A stretch of 32,222 bases of DNA from Actinomycetes bacterium (GTDB lineage: Bacteria > Actinomycetota > Thermoleophilia > RBG-16-64-13). The notes beneath the pieces were generated by a model, which saw only the letters and a list, made by a program, of their open reading frames with translations, did not search any database and was not told the origin of the DNA. Positions 26,314 to 32,222 of this stretch are shown here, piece by piece. The translations under genes were made by a program, and so were the position numbers. Where the stretch lies: positions 1-32,222 of the forward strand of contig JAJZQZ010000011.1 in assembly GCA_021802965.1 (NCBI GenBank), read 5' to 3'. Positions within the stretch are counted from its first letter, which is position 1. Each line of letters begins with the position of its first letter.

Positions 26314-27909
26314 TCAGGGAGCCATCCCATCACGAAGGGATCGATCGGCATCCACTTGCCCCCCCAAGTCATGCCCGACGTAGCATGCAGCGACGAGAGG
26401 CTCGACAGCAAGGGGCGCGGTGCATTCGGCCGATATGGCTCCCTCGACGATCACAAAGGCATGAGTACAGACAGACACGATCTCCTCCGGCTCAGCGCTT
26501 GCCATGATGACCGCAAGCCCTCGGTCTGCAAAATCCCTTATGAGCCTATGGATCTCCTCCCGAGCGTGCACGTCGATGCCCGCGGTCGGTTCATCCAAGA
26601 TCCAAAGTGAGGCCCCCGTCAGCATCCAACGACCAATGAGGACCTTCTGCTGGTTACCGCCTGACAGAGTCTGTATTGGCTGGTTGGGATCGCCTTTGAT
26701 GGAAAGCTGCTGCGCGAGGCGCCCGACAGCGGAACGTTCTTTCCGCCCGGACGTGAAACCTCTCCCCGAGAAACTGTGCAACGCCGCGACGGTCGCATTC
26801 TCCGTGACGCTCATGCCGCGTAAGAGCATGGGGCCGCGCCCTTCCGTTATGTACGCCACACCCCTGCGCGCGGCCTCCCGCGGCGAGCGGCAAGGTCCAC
26901 CTCCGAGCACGTCGAGGGAGCCGTGCGCGTAATGCTGGACCCCGGCGATCATGCGGAGGAGCTCGCTGCGGCCTGATCCCTGCAGCCCCGTGAGCCCAAC
27001 GATCTCCCCTGGGTACACCTCGAATGACACTCCGCGTATTCGCGAGCCGTGCAGATCGCGAGCCGCGACGGCGACCTTGCCCTTCCGGCGTGATGAGAGC
27101 GTGCTGGTCCCCCGGCGACCGGGCTGGCCCCCTACGAGCTCGACCATCCCCTCGATAGTGACAGCGTCGCGCTCCACGCGGCCCGTCACCCGACCGTCTC
27201 GCATGGCTACAACGCGGTCGGAGAGCCGCTTGATCTCCTGCAAACGGTGCGAGATGTATACGAGAGAGTGGCCGGAGTTCGCAAGTGCAGTCAGCACCGG
27301 AAACAGATGTTCCACGGTATCGGCCGGGAGAGTCGCGCTGGGCTCGTCGAGAATGAGCAGCTGGGGGTCGTGCGCCAGCGCGCGCGCAATGGTCAACAGT
27401 CGCTGTTCGACGGGTGAGAGTGCACCGGCCGGCCGGTTTGGATCCATCTTCTCGAGACTCACCCGAACCATCAGTTCGCGAGCGCGCTCTCGCAACGAGC
27501 CACCGCGAACAACGCCGGCGCGAGAGGGGAACTGTCCCAGTAGCAGGTTCTCGGCGACCGACATGTCGGGAACCAGATTGAGTTCCTGAGGCACGAAAGC
27601 GATCCCGGCGTGCAAGGCAGTGCGAGGATTACGCAGGTGGACCTCTCGTCCGTGGAGCAAGATCTGTCCGCCGTCTGGAGTGATGACTCCGGCCAGAATG
27701 TTCATCAACGTCGACTTGCCCGCACCGTTGGCCCCAACAAGTCCGACAATCTGGCCGCAGGGGATATCGAAGGAGACTCCGTCGACCGCCACCACCGAGG
27801 CGAACGCCTTACGGATGTCGACGAATTCGACAAGCGGTGGAGGCGCGGAGCCGTCTGCCTCCGCATCCGCCGAGCCTCTTCTCTCAGATGCGAGCTCGTT
27901 TCCCGACAT
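26314..27909 (-). CDS. Sugar-type (CUT2/RbsA-like) ABC transporter ATP-binding protein, two ABC domains
   Basis: GLVGANGAGKSTLMNILAG, LSPVEQRLLTIARAL, LLILDEPSATL; second domain GLTGLQGSGRSELLRMIAG, LSGGNQQKVLIGRWM; ATG at 27909 preceded by a G-rich SD. Confidence 0.95.
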   Translation of the reverse strand: MSGNELASERRGSADAEADGSAPPPLVEFVDIRKAFASVVAVDGVSFDIPCGQIVGLVGANGAGKSTLMNILAGVITPDGGQILLHGREVHLRNPRTALHAGIAFVPQELNLVPDMSVAENLLLGQFPSRAGVVRGGSLRERARELMVRVSLEKMDPNRPAGALSPVEQRLLTIARALAHDPQLLILDEPSATLPADTVEHLFPVLTALANSGHSLVYISHRLQEIKRLSDRVVAMRDGRVTGRVERDAVTIEGMVELVGGQPGRRGTSTLSSRRKGKVAVAARDLHGSRIRGVSFEVYPGEIVGLTGLQGSGRSELLRMIAGVQHYAHGSLDVLGGGPCRSPREAARRGVAYITEGRGPMLLRGMSVTENATVAALHSFSGRGFTSGRKERSAVGRLAQQLSIKGDPNQPIQTLSGGNQQKVLIGRWMLTGASLWILDEPTAGIDVHAREEIHRLIRDFADRGLAVIMASAEPEEIVSVCTHAFVIVEGAISAECTAPLAVEPLVAACYVGHDLGGQVDADRSLRDGMAP

Positions 27910-28062
27910 TTCTACCCCCCTGTCTCCAACGTTCCCCCTCGGAACGGTATCCGACATGCCAACCGTGACGCCGAGCGACATGCGAATCGTCCAAACGTCG
28001 ACCATCCTGCACTGCGGGCCACTCGACCATCAGCAGGAGACGCACAATCGGCATCAAGCCGC

Positions 28063-29133
28063 TCAGTCAGCCTTCCTTCCTGTACCGAGCATAAGAGTCA
28101 CAATGAGCGTGACGCCGATGATGCCGTCGCCCAACCACCCGCTGGCCCCGAGTATGTTCAAGCCCGACTGCAGAACGCCGATGAAGAGCGCCCCTACTAC
28201 ACTGCCGAACACGTTGAAGGTTCTCGCCCCCAGCACGGACGTACCGAAGAACACCGCGACAAAGGGAGGTATGAAGAGCCCGCCGCCAAGCTGGGGCGAG
28301 TACTGGCCTGCCCGCGACGTTATGATGACGCCCGCGGCGGCCGCACAAAAGCCCATCACAGTGAACGCGCCGACACGCGTTATCGACATGTTGACGCCTG
28401 AAAGGCGGGTGGCCGTCGGGTTGCTCCCTATCGCGCGAACGTACCGCCCGAACACCGTCCACCGGAGCATGGCGTAAATGGCCAGCGCCAGGGCTGCGGC
28501 GTAGTAGACCGTAAACGGGATGCCCAATGCCCGGCCGAAGGCCACGTTAAGATACGTCTCGTTGTGGACCGGGATCGTAAGTCCCCCGTGCGACAGACTG
28601 AACGACAGGGCGGTCCACACAGCACTAAGAGCGATAGTCACGATAAACGAGCCAGCGCGGCGCATCGCCACCAGCGCTCCCCCGATGAGCCCGGTCACCA
28701 CCCCGACAACTAGACCAACCAGAATGGGAACCGCCCACTGGTTCAGAGACGCCGAGGCCTGCACGGTGACGACCGAGACAAGCGCTGCGGCACCAGGAAA
28801 CGCAAGGTCGAACTCTCCGGCATTGAGCACGACCGTCAGCCCCACGGCCAAGACGATCACCGGGGCGGCGAGATCGATGATGGACCGGATGCTGACCCAC
28901 GTGGGAAAGACATCCGGTCTCACCGCCGAAAAGGCACCAAACATGATCGCGAAGCCTATCAGTGTGCCATACCGTCCCAAGAACCGACGCAAGACCGCCC
29001 CGCGTGATGTGGGAACAGTGGCATGGAAACGGGTGGGCTCGATCTGCCCCCCAGTCGCTTGCTCGCCCGACCCCGCGCTGCCTTTCGCAGCGCGGGGTTC
29101 GGAGATCCCTACGATGTTCTCAAGATCGGACAC
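28063..29133 (-). CDS. RbsC-like ABC transporter permease
   Basis: Multi-TM protein with CUT2 permease features (VLAVGLTVVLNAGEFDLAFPGAAALVSV, YVRAIGSNPTATRLSGVNMSITRVGAFTVMGFCAAAAGVI); GTG start. Confidence 0.93.
   Translation of the reverse strand: MSDLENIVGISEPRAAKGSAGSGEQATGGQIEPTRFHATVPTSRGAVLRRFLGRYGTLIGFAIMFGAFSAVRPDVFPTWVSIRSIIDLAAPVIVLAVGLTVVLNAGEFDLAFPGAAALVSVVTVQASASLNQWAVPILVGLVVGVVTGLIGGALVAMRRAGSFIVTIALSAVWTALSFSLSHGGLTIPVHNETYLNVAFGRALGIPFTVYYAAALALAIYAMLRWTVFGRYVRAIGSNPTATRLSGVNMSITRVGAFTVMGFCAAAAGVIITSRAGQYSPQLGGGLFIPPFVAVFFGTSVLGARTFNVFGSVVGALFIGVLQSGLNILGASGWLGDGIIGVTLIVTLMLGTGRKAD
29071..29097. repeat. Perfect 11-bp inverted repeat with 5-nt loop between binding-protein and permease genes
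   Basis: CCCCGCGCTGC-CTTTC-GCAGCGCGGGG. Confidence 0.85.
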
Positions 29134-29160
29134 TGGCGACTACCTGACTCTCGCTCGTGG

Positions 29161-30321
29161 TTACTTCGTCCCGTATTCCTGGGCCCACTTGGTGATGTAC
29201 TTGAGCACCAGCTCCGAGTTCGGGAAAAGTCCCTCGGCAGGCACGGGGAGCTTCTCGGCGACTTCAGACCGCGCGACGACCTCATACTTCAGACCCCCCT
29301 GATTCTTGATAGCATCGGGGTCGACCGGCGTGTTCTTCTCCAGGAGGCCAAGCAGCTGATCGACACCGATGACTGCGGTCTTGGGCAATTCTACATCCAT
29401 GACCCCTTCAAGAGCGGTGTCGGCCATAAGCTGCTCGACCATGTACGGCGACGTGTAGTACGAGAAGAACTTCGCCGAACTCCTCTCGTTCTTGATGGCG
29501 GCCAACGAACCCGGGGTGCTCATGTCGTAGATGCCATACACGATATTGATGTCGGGATTGGCGCGCAGGATGTCGCCCAGACCCTTGATCGTCGTGTTCA
29601 CGGGGTCCGTCATGCTCTGCTCGGCTGTTGCGACGACCGTTGCGCCCGTGTTGGCACCGGCCAGAGCCTTCTTGAAGGACTCAAAGCGCGTCCTACCAGC
29701 GGCGCCACCACTCGCAGTCATCACGGCGATCTTCGCGTTCGGGTACGTCCGAGCGATGTAGTCACCGATCACGCGCCCCATCTCGGACTCGTCTTCTTCA
29801 TACTGGCCCGTCCAGAGCGGAGACTTCTCGGTGCCTCCTGTCGCCTGGACGCTCGGAATCCCCGCGTCTTTGGCCGCGGCAAGTCCCGGGCGTACCCACG
29901 ATGCCTCTACGGTAAGGGTGATGATCGCGTCGACCTTCTGCGCGACGAGCGATTGGAATCCCGCGAGGGTCTTCTGCGTGTCCGACTGAGCGTCGATGAT
30001 GATCGTCTTCCACCCCAGTGCCTTGGCGGCCATCTCGACTGCGGTCTGACCCTTCATCAGGGTGGGAGAGGCTGCACCCGATTCGTTCAAGATGCCGAGC
30101 GTCCTCGGTTTGACGTTGATCTTGGTATCCAGGCTGATCGCGGCAGTGGTTTCCGAAGTCTGGGGCGCCGCTGTGGTGTCAGTGGCCGGCGCGGTGTCGG
30201 CCGTCGTAGTCTCTGTTGCCGCAGCCGAGGTGGTGGTCGTTCCGCCACCGCACGCGACAGCGAACACGCTGATGGCGAGCATCAGCAGCAACGCCAAACC
30301 TACCAGATAGCTTCTTCTCAT
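29161..30321 (-). CDS. Periplasmic-binding-protein-like lipoprotein (RbsB/peripla_BP_4 type)
   Basis: Lipoprotein signal MRRSYLVGLALLLMLAISVFAVACGGG; substrate-binding fold (TLGILNESGAASPTLMKGQTAVEMAAKALGWKTIIIDAQSD); G-rich SD before ATG at 30321. Confidence 0.92.
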   Translation of the reverse strand: MRRSYLVGLALLLMLAISVFAVACGGGTTTTSAAATETTTADTAPATDTTAAPQTSETTAAISLDTKINVKPRTLGILNESGAASPTLMKGQTAVEMAAKALGWKTIIIDAQSDTQKTLAGFQSLVAQKVDAIITLTVEASWVRPGLAAAKDAGIPSVQATGGTEKSPLWTGQYEEDESEMGRVIGDYIARTYPNAKIAVMTASGGAAGRTRFESFKKALAGANTGATVVATAEQSMTDPVNTTIKGLGDILRANPDINIVYGIYDMSTPGSLAAIKNERSSAKFFSYYTSPYMVEQLMADTALEGVMDVELPKTAVIGVDQLLGLLEKNTPVDPDAIKNQGGLKYEVVARSEVAEKLPVPAEGLFPNSELVLKYITKWAQEYGTK

Positions 30322-30501
30322 TGTTCCCCCCATCGATCCGATGACATGGTAACTAGCCGTACTGCCCGTCGTCCATTCAAACCGTTGACTCCACCGATCT
30401 CCTTCATGCTCCCTTCCGGGGAGGCAGTCGAGCCACCCCGCGGGTCACACATGGCCCCACCCTTCCTTCCGATTGCGCCTCTCACGTCGCGGCGCCACGG
30501 G

Positions 30502-31614
30502 TTATCGCCACTCGCAGAGCCAGCGGCCCGTTAGCTGGCGCTTTTCCATACGCTCGGCGATATCGTTCACCTCCTCGATCTTGAACGTCCCGCTCACCAA
30601 CTTTTCCAACAGCAGGTCGCCTCGCATAGCGGCATTGGTCAGCTTGGGGATGTCGTCGTGGGTCGAGATGCCACCGTAAAGACCGCCGATCATGTCCTTG
30701 TGATGGAAAGGCGAGAGCTGCAGGGACATGTTGACTTTCTGCTCGTCGCCCATGATGCCGATCAAGACGATGGTGCCGTTCATCGCCAGTGCCCACCATG
30801 CCTGCTCGATGACGCCCGGGTCACCGACGGCATCGAACGCAAAGTCGATGCCGCGGTCGTTCGTGAGGTCCTTGATGACGGGCACCGGATCGACGTCGGC
30901 GTTGCAGATGAAATGGGTGGCGCCGAGCTCACGAGCGAGCTTCTCGCGGGATTTCTCGAGGTCTATGGCTATGATCGGGTAGGCCTGGCGCATACGCGCC
31001 GCTCGGATGATGTTGAGGCCGATGCCACCCAGGCCCCACACCGCTACCCGGTCACCCAGGCGCACATCGGCGACCTTGTGCACCGCTCCCCAACCGGTGG
31101 GGATACAGCAAGACATGAGGGCCGCGTGCTCGAGCGGGAAGTCCTTGGGCAGGGGCACAACACCGGTTTCGGGCATCACCGCGTGGCTTGAAAAGCCGGC
31201 AACAAAGGCACCGTGAAGAACCGGGGCGCCCTTGGCGTCTCGCATGCGCGGGGTGCCGTCGAGCATGGTGCCCTGCGCGAAGACGTCAAAAGAGGTCAAG
31301 CAAAGGTTGCCCATGCCCGACCGGCAGGTCGGGCAGTGGCCGCACGGGATCATCCAGGTGCTCGCGACGTGGTCACCTTTCTTGACCAGCGTGACACCGG
31401 GACCGACGGCCTCTACCACACCCGCGACCTCGTGGCCTGCCACCATCGGAAGGGGCATCTTTATGTGCCCCTTCATTATGGATAGATCGCTGTGGCAGTA
31501 TCCCGTGAAGGCGTACTTTATGAGCACTTCACTCTGTTTGGGATCCTCGAGTTCGAGTTCCTCGATCTTGTAGCCTTTTCCATGTTCACGCAGAACAGCG
31601 GCTTTGATCTTCAC
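30502..31614 (-). CDS. Zn-dependent alcohol dehydrogenase (MDR superfamily), NDMA-dependent/nicotinoprotein-like
   Basis: MDR motifs GYCHSDLSIMKGHIKMPLPMVAGHEVAGVVEAVGPGV, CGHCPTCRSGMGNLC (structural Zn), VWGLGGIGLNIIRAARM; GTG start with GGGGGAG SD. Confidence 0.9.
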   Translation of the reverse strand: MKIKAAVLREHGKGYKIEELELEDPKQSEVLIKYAFTGYCHSDLSIMKGHIKMPLPMVAGHEVAGVVEAVGPGVTLVKKGDHVASTWMIPCGHCPTCRSGMGNLCLTSFDVFAQGTMLDGTPRMRDAKGAPVLHGAFVAGFSSHAVMPETGVVPLPKDFPLEHAALMSCCIPTGWGAVHKVADVRLGDRVAVWGLGGIGLNIIRAARMRQAYPIIAIDLEKSREKLARELGATHFICNADVDPVPVIKDLTNDRGIDFAFDAVGDPGVIEQAWWALAMNGTIVLIGIMGDEQKVNMSLQLSPFHHKDMIGGLYGGISTHDDIPKLTNAAMRGDLLLEKLVSGTFKIEEVNDIAERMEKRQLTGRWLCEWR

Positions 31615-31964
31615 TAGGCTCCCCCTTTATGGCAATGACTACCTAACGCCGGGTACTCTCTCTAACCCCACAACCAATGCGTCGAAGGCCACCACATCGG
31701 GCGAGGTTCACGACGGCCTGCGCCTTGACTCCTCAACCTCTCCAGCCTCATCCACCATCTCAGCGCCGCATGCCTCGCACTGCCGGACTCATATTCACTA
31801 CAGTCGGTTGCGCGATGTGCGGTCAGGCGCCTTTGTGCTCGGGCGCGCATCCCGCTTTCCCCTGCATTGCCTGCCACAACAGCGTACGCGCGCGGCGAAA
31901 TGAATGTAAATGGTCCATTCCTCAGGGTCTGCGGTTCCGAAATAGTCAGGGCCGAATAGACGAT

Positions 31965-31993
31965 TGTCCCGGGATGTGGCGGGACATTTGTCC
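31965..31993. promoter_or_regulatory. Overlapping dyads built from TGTCC/GGACA half-sites, possible operator
   Basis: TGTCCCG-N8-CGGGACA (31965-31986) and GGACA-TT-TGTCC (31982-31993) in the non-coding region upstream of the alcohol dehydrogenase. Confidence 0.35.
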
Positions 31994-32111
31994 AACGGCA
32001 CAGACCAGCCTTCGAGGCGCCGGCGGCGACCGGAAGAGAGCGAGAACGGGCCGCGCCAAAAGTCCGGCCGCCCGTGATCTTTCCGTTGTTCCTGAGCGGA
32101 AAGTCGCCCGC

Positions 32112-32222
32112 TTATCCTACGATAAGCGACTTGACCTCCGTCGCCCGGATATGTTGGCGCCCTCCCACTCCGAACGCTTCGTTGAACTCCTCGATCAGAT
32201 CGCTTAGCGTCTCGGATGCTAG
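32112..32222 (-). CDS. Possible C-terminus of a CDS entering from the right edge
   Basis: Open minus-strand frame LASETLSDLIEEFNEAFGVGGRQHIRATEVKSLIVG*, ending inside a hairpin at 32110-32127. Confidence 0.3.
   Translation of the reverse strand, partial: LASETLSDLIEEFNEAFGVGGRQHIRATEVKSLIVG

Noticed and set aside
29023-30534. 503-aa plus-strand ORF over the binding-protein gene
   Set aside because: Antisense to a clear lipoprotein binding protein; composition typical of a shadow ORF.
31677-32207. Plus-strand ORF with a CIACHN heme-c-like motif
   Set aside because: Single CxxCH in an otherwise Arg/Pro-rich, domain-free frame with no signal peptide; probably chance.
1-32222. CRISPR arrays, rRNA operons and IS elements
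   Set aside because: No regularly spaced repeats, rRNA-like sequence or transposase motifs seen on reading both strands.

Overview
High-GC bacterial window with GTG/TTG starts and tight gene packing; probably actinobacterial, though taxonomy is inferred only. LEFT HALF (1-17 kb): the C-terminus of a metal ABC permease; an OmpR-type response regulator and histidine kinase; a two-domain VOC protein; a DUF2156/MprF-like membrane protein; a broken MMPL transporter remnant; a three-subunit molybdenum hydroxylase whose FAD subunit has the extra Cys-X15-Cys-X7-Cys-X8-Cys insertion of 4-hydroxybenzoyl-CoA reductase, followed by an acyl-CoA ligase; a lipoprotein metallophosphoesterase; an SLH-domain surface protein; and an HD-domain protein. 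BOUNDARY (~17.13-17.31 kb): the 3' half of a tRNA without its 5' half, plus two 11-bp-phased direct repeats, resembling an integration attachment site. RIGHT HALF (17.4-32 kb): every recognisable gene is on the minus strand: Zn-alcohol dehydrogenase, ribose-type ABC importer (binding protein, permease, double ATPase), a short ORF ending ...EILEEIEIEQLAVDGICGVY, an OYE/FadH-type oxidoreductase, EtfA-FixC-FixX-EtfB, and acetoacetyl-CoA synthetase. The short ORF carries the C-terminal signature of mycofactocin precursor peptides (MftA) and probably has a non-ATG start. No mftB-F genes are visible here. Main hypothesis: a mycofactocin-linked catabolic island in which an OYE + ETF/FixCX module connects the cofactor to the quinone pool. 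No searches were run; all family calls are from motif recognition.
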